The notes beneath the pieces were generated by a model that was given only the letters and a program-made list of their open reading frames with translations, did not search any database and was not told the DNA's origin. Of a stretch of DNA of 64,000 bases, positions 48,184-58,374 are shown piece after piece. Location: assembly GCA_016709845.1 (NCBI GenBank), contig JADJMA010000005.1, forward strand, positions 1 through 64,000. Direction: 5' to 3'. This stretch comes from Flammeovirgaceae bacterium. GTDB lineage: Bacteria > Bacteroidota > Bacteroidia > Cytophagales > Cyclobacteriaceae. Numbering within the stretch: the stretch's first letter is position 1; each line of letters begins with the position of its first letter. The position numbers and the translations under genes were made by a program.

Positions 48184-48864
48184 TTACGATGCAGGAGGAA
48201 GAAACGAGGTATCCATATAGTGATTCTTCTTTGGATTATGCGGGTCAATCCATACTTTCAGTTCTTTATCCTTAACAAACTGAGTTGGATCATATCTTAC
48301 CTTATCACTAGAAAAGGTAATCATCTTCCCATCCGCAGAGTTGAGCCAATCAGCCAAAATAAAAAATATGTGTTGCTTTTGGTTTTTCTCTTCCACCCTG
48401 CCTGCAAGTAGAAGTTTTTACCGCTGAGCGGAAGTTGCGCGCGCATCTTTTGTTTATGCAAGCGGATTCGAATATCATATATTCCAATGATCGAGAATAT
48501 ACTAGCCAACCCCAGCATGAGTGTGCTGATTAACCACATGTCCGAAAAACTTACAAGTTTGGCGGAAGTTGGATCATTTTTTCATACCGCACACGCACAG
48601 CATCTCCTACTTCGTAGTCATGAGATGAACTACTGGAAGCTTTCCATTTACCCTGTACGACTCCCCACCTACTGTATAGCCTACAATCGGTAAGTAACGC
48701 GTAGTTCCCTTCGAGCGATGAGTACTTACTTCTTCAACTATTCCCGCAGTCTCAACGGAGTTAGAGATAAACTCCAGTTGCTCACGCACAAAATAAACCC
48801 CAACACCTAACAAGCAGATACCAATCAGTAATAGAAATATTCCCTTTAGACTTTCTGATCTCAT
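48184..48864 (-). CDS. DUF3592-type membrane protein (frameshifts)
   Basis: About 225 residues spread over three frames. It has an N-terminal transmembrane helix (LKGIFLLLIGICLLGVGVYF), a beta segment typical of DUF3592 (AGIVEEVSTHRSKGTTRYLP, VGYTVGGESYRVNG), a second helix (LISTLMLGLASIFSIIGIYD), and the soluble tail KVRYDPTQFVKDKELKVWID. Breaks near 48590 and 48410 probably reflect missing bases. Function unknown; membership in the family is by layout. Confidence 0.6.
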
Positions 48865-48969
48865 CTTATTATGTTTGGTTCTGTCAACTAATAAAATAGA
48901 ATTATTACGAGAAATTAAATTGAAGTCAAATCTCTAAAATCACGTATTTAGCACGCGTTACAAACGCGC

Positions 48970-51199
48970 TTATCTTAATTTCAATATAGCAGCAGCTGCA
49001 TCAACTTGCTTTGAATAGTTTGTCACCTTACTTGCTACGATTTCAATTTGCTGTTGCGCCTCTTTCCAGTTACGTTCTTCAATGGCTTCGCGTATGCCCG
49101 GCAATGTTTTTACGCCATACCCGGTGTAGTAACCTGGAGCATAAATACTGTGCCTAAACCACGGCCTGCGTGGCAATCCTTCATCAATCATTAAGCTTTG
49201 TTCGGCTGTATAAAGTAACTTGTTCAGTTTTTCTAAATTCGTATTGGGGTTAGGATTTAACTTCACTAGTTCCGAATAGGTACTAGCGCTTTTTTCAAGC
49301 TGCGAAACAGCATTCTGTAATGTACTAAAGTTGAGATACGGCACCGATTCCTTTGCAACGGGTTGAACAAAAGTTAATGTGGGGTCGCTGGCAAGTTTAT
49401 ACCGATTTTCCTTAATCATTTGATTTTCAATTTCTGTTGTTTCTCGCATGTTATCAGTCAGTGTAGTTACTTCATTCACATAACCATTTACCGTTTTATA
49501 AAAAACCGCTAAAGTCAAAAGGTAAAACAGTGGCATTGACAAGGCGCAACGTAGCACGACCGGCTGTCTTTGCTAAGGCAACGCCATATTCGAACTTTGG
49601 ATCTTTGAATCGCTTAAAGAGATCGTACGAATCGTAAATAGAATGATACTCGCCACCATCATCTTCACCACCAAAACCAACATTAAGTGCTGGTATGCCA
49701 AGATGTTGAATAAACGGACTGTAATCTGATCCCGATCCCATTGCACCAATGGTCATGGATGAAGAATTTAAAATCTCCTTTTTAGCTTTTGTAGATGAAG
49801 CGTTGGCAGCCATCGCAGACTTTCTTCTTTCCAAAACACTCACCCCGGTTTGTGGGTCTATTACATCTCTGGCTACATCGCTTACCAATTGTTGCAAGGT
49901 GTGTGAGCCTTGCACCCCAATAAATCCTCTGCCATTGCCATCGGAGTTTATGTAAGCCACTGCTTTTTGCATAATCACTCGCGTGATCTTCCACCCATTC
50001 CGTTGAGCCTAGTAATCCGGGTTCTTCACCATCCCAACCACAATACACAATAGTCCGCTTTGGCTTCCAACCTGTTTTGGTTAACTCAGACACTGCACGT
50101 GCTTCTTCCATTAAAGCAACCATTCCACTAATGGGATCAGCAGCACCATTTACCCAGGCATCATGATGGTTTCCGCGGATAACCCATTCATCAGGCAACT
50201 CACTCCCTTTCATTTTGGCAATCACGTTGTGGCAGTCCACCAACTTCCAATCAAATGCTAAGTTAAGATGCACCCGAGCCGGCCCGGGGCCAATATGATA
50301 AGTCATAGGCAATGCACCACGCATATATTCAGGAGCAAGAGGCCCGCCCAACGCACTAAGCAAAGGCAAGGCATCTTCATACCCAATGGGTAAAACAGGA
50401 ATGTGAATTAAGTTATCGGCTTGGGCACGCTCAATACGCTTTGCTTCTTCTGTGGCGCCAATGTTAGGTGTAAGTGGATCGCCTGGACGAACCGGTAAGT
50501 CTAACACCGAACCTCTTTGCGCACCAAGTGCCGGGCGGAACGGTCCTTTCGGATAAACATCGCCTTGAAAATAACCATCATCTTCAGGGTCGGAATAAAT
50601 AATACAGCCAATGGCTCCATGCTGTTCTGCTACTTTTGGTTTTATACCCCGCCATGAGCCACCGTATTTGGCAATCACAATTTTACCCTTCACATCTATG
50701 CCCAACTTGGCCAGCTCTACATAATCAGACGGAACACCATAACCAACAAAAACAAGTTCAGCAGTAACATCACCATCGGCAGAAAAGCCATGGTACGTAG
50801 GAAGTTGTTCTTTTGATTGGCCAGACGTAGCATCTTCTTTTAAAGCAGGTTCCACCAGCTTGGCTTTATATTTAGTAGGACCTACCATCTCCAACACTCT
50901 TACTTTAGGTGTTGGAAATAACACTTTATAGGTTTCAATCTCCGCGTCATAGCCCCAACTTCTAAATTGATCGCGCATCCATAGTGCATATTCTTTACCA
51001 ACTGCCGACCCAAGATGATGGGGACGAGCTGTAAGTCGTTTCATCCATTGATCTAGGTTGTCAGTCTTTAAATAACTGTCGTATTTTTCTTCTAATGCGA
51101 ATTCCGTTTTGACAGCCTCCGGTGAAAAGCCCTGAATAGTCTTTTGGGCAAACACGAGATTAGAAATAAGAAATAGCGCGGGAGTAGCAGGTGTTTCAT
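48970..51199 (-). CDS. Exported M28 peptidase, glutamate-carboxypeptidase-II-like (frameshifts)
   Basis: About 740 residues when joined. ATG at 51199 begins a signal peptide (MKHLLL, then NLVFAQ after one indel near 51180). It is followed by a PA-domain insert (VKGKIVIAKYGGSWRGIKPK) and an M28 catalytic core (NHHDAWVNGAADPISGMVAL; YCGWDGEEPGLLGSTEWVED; SDYSPFIQHLGIPALNVGFG; EYHSIYDSYDLF). It ends with a transferrin-receptor-like dimerisation domain (PYLNFSTLQNAVSQLEKSAS). Breaks occur near 49980 and 49530. The domain order matches PSMA/NAALADase rather than simple aminopeptidases. Confidence 0.85.
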
Positions 51200-51334
51200 A
51201 GTAGTTCTTTTAGGTTTACAATATACAAAGGTTGTTCTATCCGAATTAACCGATCATCCTTAAAATCAACCTTTTCAAAAGCATCGCAAGAGGTCTAATG
51301 CCTCTATTTCATTAATCCTGTATCAATTATCCCT

Positions 51335-51891
51335 TTAAACGTGGTTTTTAATTTTTTTAGGATCGCCCCCAAGTTTAAGATCGATAATCTTTCCTTCCTT
51401 ATCTAAAAAATATTTGTTGGATAACCATAAGGAATATGGAAAGTATCTTGAATCAAGTCTCTTGAGTTTTCAAATACAGCATACTTTAATTCATGACTCT
51501 TTTTGAAATTCAGAATTGTTTCTTTGTCATCCGTAGAAAATGATAGAAGCAAAAAATCTTCATCCTTATACTCTTCTGTTAATTGATTTAGCAACGGAAT
51601 TTGATCAACGCACGATGAACAATCTATAAACCAAAAGTTCAACATAATAATTTTTCCTTTTAACTCGCTTAGTTTGTATTGTTCTCCATCAATCGAAGTC
51701 AGATTAAAATATGGAAATGGAAGCCCAACCAGGCAATGCCCTGCCGTGCTGAATACGTCAGCTTCCTTGTTAGCCAGCTTTCTTTGAAAATCCGCGGTAC
51801 ATTTTTCAGCTTCATCTTCATACGATTGTGCTTGTACGAAATTTAGTATTATCAGAAGTGCCATAATGGTCGTCAATATGATGTGCTTCAT
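51335..51891 (-). CDS. TlpA-like thioredoxin-fold protein (one frameshift)
   Basis: About 185 residues. Signal peptide (HIILTTIMALLIILNFVQAQ), then an AhpC/TSA-redoxin fold with LKGKIIMLNFWFIDCSSCVD; the CSSC active site follows the first strand. ILNFKKSHELKYAVFEN and HIPYGYPTNIF are the cis-Pro region. One T is missing near 51420, so the true end is LDKEGKIIDLKLGGDPKKIK... with a stop at 51335-51337. It is a periplasmic disulfide reductase or oxidase; partner unknown. Confidence 0.8.
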
Positions 51892-52081
51892 CTCTGTAAG
51901 TTAAATAAGTGCGCAAAGGTCAGTCGAAGATAGCTTTCGTTCACATCTAAACGAAAGACGTTAAAAATTTATTCACAGAAACTATTAGCCATTACTGTAA
52001 TAAACCCCAACAAAACAGCAAGAAACAGGTTGAGCCCCTACCAAAAGGGGACCACCTTTACACAATAAATATTTAGCTTTT

Positions 52082-52973
52082 ATGATTGTGACCGAGCAGG
52101 AACAAATCAATTACCAACGCATTGAGCAGGCTATTCTTTCTTGAAAAGAATTTCAAGCATCAGCCAGAGTTAAACGAAATTGCCGAAGAGGCCCATGTAT
52201 CGCCTTTTCATTTTCAGCGAATCTTTACCGAGTGGGCGGGGATTAGCCCTAAGCGTTTCCTACAATTTCTTACGGTAGAATTTTTAAAAGACCGGTTAAC
52301 AGAATCAAAAAACCTGGAACAGGTAGCCGAAGAGGCCGGCCTTTCCAGCCAGTCGCGCGTGTATGATTTATTCACCACACTCGAATCGGTCACTCCACAA
52401 GAGTACAAGCAAAAAGGACAAAGCCTTACGATTGAATATGGCTTACATGAAACGCCCTTTGGACTCGCGTTGATAGGCATTACTACACGCGGTGTTTGTT
52501 GGCTCTCTTTTATTACTACGGATGAAGACCCAGGCGTTGAACTTGAAAAAATGAAAACGCATTGGCATAACTCGATGTTTCATCAAAAGCAACAATTGAC
52601 GAAGTCCTTCATTGCTAAATTTTTCCCTCACCCCTTCCCCTCTCCTAGGGAGAGGGGTGTCCGAAAGACGGGTTGAGGGAAAAATTCATCTCTTTGTAAA
52701 GGCACCAACTTCCAGGTTAAAGTTTGGGATGCTTTATTGAAACTACCTATGGGCAACGCAACAACCTATCAAAACATAGCAACGGGTATTCACAATCCAA
52801 AAGCTTTGCAAGCCGTTGGATCAGCAGTCGGAGCAAACCACATTGCTTACCTCATTCCCTGCCATCGGGTAATTCGTAAAGATGGTATCTTAGGTGAATA
52901 CCGATGGAGTGCAGTTCGTAAAAAAGGAATGATTGGCTGGGAGATGGCTGCTGCCGACAATCAAAAAGAATAA
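52082..52973 (+). CDS. Ada-like fusion: AraC-type HTH plus O6-alkylguanine-DNA methyltransferase, interrupted by a palindromic insertion
   Basis: Residues about 1-100 are an AraC/XylS helix-turn-helix (LNEIAEEAHVSPFHFQRIFT; QVAEEAGLSSQSRVYDLFTT). The rest is a methyltransferase with acceptor Cys in AYLIPCHRVIRKDGILGEY. The N-terminal zinc methyl-acceptor domain of E. coli Ada is absent. Frame breaks: near 52135 (one T; AILFLEKNFKHQPEL) and near 52700 (one A; IHLFVKGTNFQVKVWDALL). Between domains lies a 69-bp palindromic element (52618-52686) containing an in-frame TGA, so the gene is probably inactive unless the element is an assembly artefact. ATG 52082 chosen by continuity. Confidence 0.8.
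52618..52686. repeat. Palindromic insertion inside the Ada-like gene
   Basis: Terminal inverted repeats AATTTTTCCCTCA (52618-52630) and TGAGGGAAAAATT (52674-52686) are exact complements over 13 bp. Inside, CCCCTCTCC-TAG-GGAGAGGGG (52637-52657) forms a 9-bp stem. The CCCTCACCCC...GAGAGGGG style is a palindrome type I have seen scattered in Bacteroidota genomes. There is no transposase nearby, so a MITE or REP-like element is the best call. Confidence 0.7.
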
Positions 52974-52976
52974 TGT

Positions 52977-53626
52977 ATGAATATCATATCACAACATTCC
53001 ATTACTCTTAAGTCAAACGTAACAGTCTCAGTTGAGGTAATTACTCCCGAAACAACCAAAGCCGTTTACGTTTTTGCGCATGGTGCCGGTGCGGGAATGA
53101 ATCACACTTTTATGAAAAGTTTATCAGAAGAATTGGCAACATTCGGTATTGCTACCTTTCGCTACAACTTTTTGTATATGGAGCAGAAGAAAAAACGTCC
53201 TGATTTTCCGGCTTTAGCACATCAGGCCATTGCTGCCGCAATTGACAAAACATGTCAATTATTTCCGAACGTTCCGTTATTTGCTGGTGGTAAATCGTTT
53301 GGCGGTCGCATGACTTCACAGTACCTGTCGGCAAACCCGGTTGATGTAAAAGGAATCGTGTTTGTTGGATTTCCGTTGCACCCGGCTGGCAAACCCGCCA
53401 TTGATCGGGCAGATCATCTTCAAAAGATAAAAATTCCGATGCTATTTTTACAAGGGACTCGTGATACGCTGGCCGAATTGTCTTTGATCGAAGGTGTTAC
53501 ACAGAAACTTCCTACGGCAACCTTGATTAAATTGGAAGGCGCTGACCACAGCTTCAAGTTCCGCGTCAAAATTTGTTGCCTAAGCTCGCAGAAGAAATCA
53601 GTCACTGGATTGATCGCAATCTCTAA
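52977..53626 (+). CDS. Alpha/beta-hydrolase (KANL3/Tex30-like; C-terminal frameshift)
   Basis: About 217 residues. The nucleophile elbow GGKSFGGRMTSQYL (Ser) lies after YVFAHGAGAGMNHTFM (oxyanion region); the acid is in LFLQGTRDTLAEL and the His in LEGADHSFK. One indel near 53565 gives the true end ...PKLAEEISHWIDRNL with a stop at 53624-53626. It starts 3 bp after the Ada-like gene, so the two are probably cotranscribed. Substrate unknown. Confidence 0.75.
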
Positions 53627-53752
53627 TTGAATACAATCGTTTCAAAGATTTCTATATCATGAAATTGATTAGGATAGTTTGCTACGGAACGCTACCAAAA
53701 GATTAGGAGACTCAAAAATCACTTTCGATGCTGAAAAAATGATTTGCCTGAT

Positions 53753-54202
53753 CTATCTCTCGTAGCGGCCCGATTTCTCTTTTAATAGAATACGGTATAC
53801 AATGGGATTGTTACCTTGTGTTGACATGCGTCTAGAAGAAGTAGGACCCATGCGACCCGCATGACTTGTTTCACTCGGCACTAAGGGTAGCAACCTGGCA
53901 ATCAATTTTTCCATCGCCTGCTCCGCAGCTTCTCCTTTTAATTCTTCAAAAGTTCCCCAGACAATAACACTTTGCCAATGAGAAATATCTTTCATTTCAT
54001 CAACTTCAAAACAACACTCGGGGTTCGCGCGCAAGAATTCGATCTTCATCCCCTCCTTGGTATGTCCAATCACATAACCCTCGTCATAGACATACGTTAT
54101 GGGAACAACATAAATTCTTCCATTACCCATACATCCAATTCGACCAATCACATTGGATTTGAGTACCTCCTCAATTTCTTCTTTACTTAATTCCCCTAGC
54201 AT
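53753..54202 (-). CDS. Pyridoxamine-5'-phosphate-oxidase-like flavin protein (NimA-like)
   Basis: 149 residues, split-barrel flavin fold: VIGRIGCMGNGRIYVVPITY (first strands, FMN phosphate site), DEGYVIGHTKEGMKIEFLRA, CCFEVDEMKDISHWQSVIVW. This layout is that of small FMN-binding proteins including NimA nitroimidazole reductases; exact function is unknown. Intact, transcribed alone; the next minus gene ends 24 bp upstream of its start. Confidence 0.75.
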   Translation of the reverse strand: MLGELSKEEIEEVLKSNVIGRIGCMGNGRIYVVPITYVYDEGYVIGHTKEGMKIEFLRANPECCFEVDEMKDISHWQSVIVWGTFEELKGEAAEQAMEKLIARLLPLVPSETSHAGRMGPTSSRRMSTQGNNPIVYRILLKEKSGRYER

Positions 54203-54225
54203 AATACCACAGTTTTATAAGCGGG

Positions 54226-55140
54226 TCAGTAGCCCCACTTTTTCATAATTTCATAATCTTCCTTCATGCATTGAATTGGCGCCTTACCCTGATACGACTC
54301 TTGCTCAATAATAAAATGAATCGTTCCGCCTGATTTGCGACACAGGTCCACCACATCCTTCACGTTTACGATCCCTGCTCCCAGAATCGTGCTCTCATAT
54401 TTATCATGTCCCCCTTCACTTACAATCTCATCTTTTACGTGCAACGACTCAAAACGACCTGGAAATTTTTTTACGATGTCAATTGCCTTGGCCCCGCCAT
54501 TATACAAATTGCCGGTATCTAATTGTTGCATCACTAGATTGGGGTCTGTGTTTTCCAAAATGATATCGTACAATGCTTTATCACCAAATTTTTCATCAAA
54601 TTCAAAATCGTGATTGTGATAGCCAAACTTCATTCCCGATTTTTTACAAAGCTCTCCACTTTTGTTAAATATCTCCAACTGTTTCATCAGTTCATCCTTT
54701 GACTTCCGCACCTTTTCATCCATCGAGGGACTGATTACAAATTGCTGCCCCATGTAGGCGGCATCTTCCACCGTATATTTCCATGCATCCGTAAAGTCCT
54801 TCTTAGCTTCATCCCAATGCTGAGGAGCCAATACGGTATGCCCGCTCGGCATCTTCATGTCTAAATCTTTAAGCACCTTTTTAAACTCCGCAGGCGTCCA
54901 ACCATAAAACTTTCTATTTACATAGTTAGCATGTTCTACATTTTTGAATCCGATGTTAGCAAGTTGCTTCAGTGTTCCATGAGGATCAGTCTTCATCTCA
55001 TCGCGTACACAATACAACTGCAAGCCTAATAATTCCTTTTTGGCTGGAGATGCAAACAAAGAGGAGGATAATAAAGAACCTCCGGCTACCGCCAAGGCAC
55101 TCTGCTTAATAAAATCTCTGCGGGAAGTTTTCATAGACAT
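54226..55140 (-). CDS. Tat-exported sugar phosphate isomerase/epimerase-like TIM-barrel protein
   Basis: 304 residues from ATG 55140, chosen because MSMKTSRRDFIKQSALAVAG is a twin-arginine signal. The xylose-isomerase-like TIM barrel shows GLQLYCVRDEMKTDPHGTLK at the start, GMKFGYHNHDFEFDEKFGDK (metal-binding His), MQQLDTGNLYNGGAKAID, ESLHVKDEI and HFIIEQESYQG. These carry the Glu/Asp/His metal ligands of the family. Periplasmic members in Bacteroidota act on sugars or inositols; the substrate is unknown. Intact. Confidence 0.8.
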   Translation of the reverse strand: MSMKTSRRDFIKQSALAVAGGSLLSSSLFASPAKKELLGLQLYCVRDEMKTDPHGTLKQLANIGFKNVEHANYVNRKFYGWTPAEFKKVLKDLDMKMPSGHTVLAPQHWDEAKKDFTDAWKYTVEDAAYMGQQFVISPSMDEKVRKSKDELMKQLEIFNKSGELCKKSGMKFGYHNHDFEFDEKFGDKALYDIILENTDPNLVMQQLDTGNLYNGGAKAIDIVKKFPGRFESLHVKDEIVSEGGHDKYESTILGAGIVNVKDVVDLCRKSGGTIHFIIEQESYQGKAPIQCMKEDYEIMKKWGY

Positions 55141-55312
55141 CTGAATTTGATAGGAAATTACAATAAGTACACCAATTATAATAGCGCTTTTATACGGATG
55201 GTTTATTTGGACATTGTTCTCCAAAACTTATGACCAATTTCATGTGAATAGAAATAATTACTCGATCTTGTACCTTTCTGAAATTCCGTTTCATTATAAA
55301 ATCAAGACATTC

Positions 55313-56423
55313 ATGAACCGCGCCACGCTTAAGCGAATCGTTTTACCCGGCATTATTTTGCAATCTGTTTTGATTGGGGGCGGCTATGCAACGGGTCGGG
55401 AGATCGTTGAATACGGAGCCAGGTTTGGGGCCAATGGCTGGGTGAGCGGGCTCGCCATCTTCTTTGGATTCTCGCTTATGGCTATGCTATCCATTGAAGC
55501 TTGTCGCCAATGGCAGGTTTATGATTACAAATCTCTTTTAAAAAAAATGATTGGGCCAGCTTGGGTGGCTTATGAGGTCATCTACTTGTTGTTAGCTATT
55601 TTAATCATCGCTGTGATGGCTTCAGCAGCTGGAGAGATTCTAAACAACACGCTTGGTTTCAATCGTTGGGTGGGCGTATTTCTTATTATTGTCATTGTCG
55701 GATTCCTGAACTACAAAGGCGAAAGCGTGATTGCTAAATTAGAAACGATTGGCACTATAGCGCTATTTGCCGCTTACCTGATTTTTTCTTTTGTTGTTTT
55801 TTCCAATAAGGGATCTTCCATTGTGCAGGTTTTTTCAAACTGGGATACTAGCTACCAGCAGTCTGATTCAGGGTATGGAATATTAATCTGGACTGGTCTT
55901 CTATACGTAGGTTATAATCTTGGCGTTTACCCGGCTTCATTCTTCACCTATCGCGATGTTCAATCGAGACGTGAAAGTATTATCGCTGGTTTTATATCGG
56001 GCGTGCTTATGACTGTACCCTGGTTCCTCACCTATTTTGCCCTTCTCGCTTATTATCCCGATCCAAATGTAATTGGCGCTACGGTACCGTGGTTAGAAAT
56101 TTTGAAGTCGTTCCATCCGGCCCTGATTGTTGTTTTCGGAATTGTGGTGGGTTGGACTTTGATAGAAACCGCCACCGGTGTGATTCATGCCTTTATAAGC
56201 CGGGTAGAAACTGAATTTATGGTGAGGAGGAATAGAGCCTTTAAAGAAAATTTCGAAAGCATACATCTCTTCCTTAGCTCTTATTGCCGCTCTTGTGTTA
56301 GCACAAGTTGGCATTATTGATCTGGTGGCAAAAGGGTATAACCTTATGGCGTATGGAATGATTGCTGTTTACGGATTACCCCTTCTGTTTTATTCCAGAA
56401 AATTGTTAACCGCTAAATCCTAA
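55313..56423 (+). CDS. YkvI-type membrane protein, APC-like transporter fold (one frameshift)
   Basis: About 370 residues with 10 hydrophobic spans. The first helix has the unwound Gly-rich motif PGIILQSVLIGGGYATGREI, as in APC/LeuT-fold transporters, and matches the uncharacterised YkvI family by layout. Start ATG 55313 was chosen because earlier in-frame codons are not membrane-like. The frame breaks near 56255; with one A added the tail reads SKAYISSLALIAALVLAQVG and ends at the stop 56421-56423, 2 bp before the convergent glycogen synthase stop. Substrate unknown. Confidence 0.75.
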
Positions 56424-56425
56424 TA

Positions 56426-58246
56426 TCAATTCAAAAGCGATTGATACGCTTCTTCATAATGGCGAGCCAGATTTTCCCAATCAAAAGCAGATGAGTAGTT
56501 CTCCACATTATTCCGTTGCATAATTCGCTCTCTCCGGGTTTGTTGTAAGAACTTATAGAGAAAAGAAGCCAGTTGGCGTGCACTCCAATCAAAGGTGCGT
56601 TTGCCGCGTTCCACCACAAACATTCCGCCCTTTTCATGATCGGGCATATTATGCAGCAGGGAATCTCCAAAACCACTTAAGTCACTGGTAACAGCCGGCA
56701 CCCCACTGGCCATACATTCCAAAGGGGTATACCCCACGGTTCATAGTAGCTTGGAAAAATACCTCAAGTGACAACCCCGCACAAACTGACTATAGTCCAT
56801 ACCAAACAAAGGACTTGTAGAATTTATAAAGTCGGGATGATAAACGATTTTTACTTTGTCTTCTTTTCTGTTCAGCAGATCTCTTCGAACCAAAAACTGA
56901 AGTATCTCATCGGTGTCTTCATTCACCAGTTTGTGCGTAACGGGCAATGGCATTTTACTGCTTTGCCAGGATTGAATGGTTCTGCGGTAACGCAACTTCC
57001 AATACTCGTCAACAAAATCATTCAATTGCGGAAGCCTGTGATCCTCTCGTATAGTGCTTTCAAAAAATAAACGCTTGCCTACCTGCCGTTGAATAGCTTG
57101 GCACGTTTGGCGAATTTCCTCCATCACGGCCCGCGATTGCAGCACTTCGGGTTTGATGCTGAAAAATTCGCGTTTCGTAACAAAGAACATGACAACAGTA
57201 AGTTCTGATTTCTCTGCTTTCAATTGTTGATTTAGGTGCACCAAGGCCTCGAGGGTAATGTCAAAGCCCTTATTTTTATACTCATACCTTCCCGAAGTAA
57301 AAAAATAAATGGTGTTATCCAGATCAAAAGAATAGGAGTTGAAAAAATGACCCATCACAAATTCATGAATTTGCTCTTTATGGGTTGAGTGAAGATTTTG
57401 AACTTCGTGTAGTGCTTCAAATCGCTCAATATTCAAACCGTTAGGTAAAATAAAGTCAGGCTTTCTTCGCAGCAAATGTTTACACTCGCGCGCGGTTACT
57501 TCGCTTACGGTTGTCATTACATCGCACGATTGCGCGCAACCATATTCTATCGCGGCTTCAGTTTCAATTCCAAATTTACCGGCTTCGTCTTCCCATCTAA
57601 AAAAAGGAAGGTGTGCATAAAAAAGTGGCGAGTTAATAGCCAGATGTCTACCCAACTGTGTGGCATGCGTGGTGAAGATCGTCTTCACGGGCATAGCCTC
57701 GCGCTTGATATCCAAAATCGGTAATCCCGCCATCCACTCATGAAAGTGAGCGAGGAGTCGTTTATCATTCCCGGAGATTTTTACCAACTCATCAATAAAT
57801 AATTTTGTGAGGTAGGCAAAACCAATTACCTGATCAATCAACTTGTTTTCATCAGGCGTTCGAATGGAATGGTTTTTCCACAGTAAGTATTTTAAAACAT
57901 TTAATACTTTTTCTTCAATGACGTTGGGATTAAGAAGCACCACTCTAGGCTTTCCGGTAATTAGCCACTCGGCATAGATTACATCGTATCCCTTCTTTCG
58001 TAAATTAGCGGCTGCTTGACCAAATACATCCGCAGCATCTTCTAAAGGTTCAAGCTCCGCAAGAATATTTTTATTGACATAAGGGCCAACCATACAAAAA
58101 TGTCCCGACCAATTCTGCATCATTTCCGGAGCTTTCGATCGTATCACCGTATAAATACCTCCTACCTGGTTGCATACTTCCCAGGCAACTTCAATAAGAA
58201 GTGCCGAGCGGGATTGGGTTGATGTTCGTGGGATTCGTTTTGGCAT
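56426..58246 (-). CDS. Glycogen synthase, GT3 (animal/fungal) type (one frameshift)
   Basis: About 605 residues. It begins LLIEVAWEVCNQVGGIYTVI (GT3 UDP-glucose loop), followed by AHFHEWMAGLPILDIKREAM, FTTHATQLGRHLA, FILPNGLNIERFEALHEVQN, TSGRYEYKNKGFDITLEALV and a C-terminal EPWGYTPLECMASGVPAVTS (acceptor/Glu site). The frame breaks near 56745 (FPSYYEPWGYTPLEC). GT3 enzymes use UDP-glucose, unlike bacterial GlgA (GT5, ADP-glucose); Bacteroidota are a known bacterial group with GT3. It makes alpha-1,4 glucan in the cytoplasm. Confidence 0.88.
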
Positions 58247-58374
58247 AACTTAGGCCAAAGTGTCTGAAAACTTTTTAATTACAAACAATTTAATGACAAA
58301 TTTTCTTAAAACGACAACTTCCAGCTTATGGATTCGAATTTGAGGATGGACAATTGTCAATTAATGATACAATT

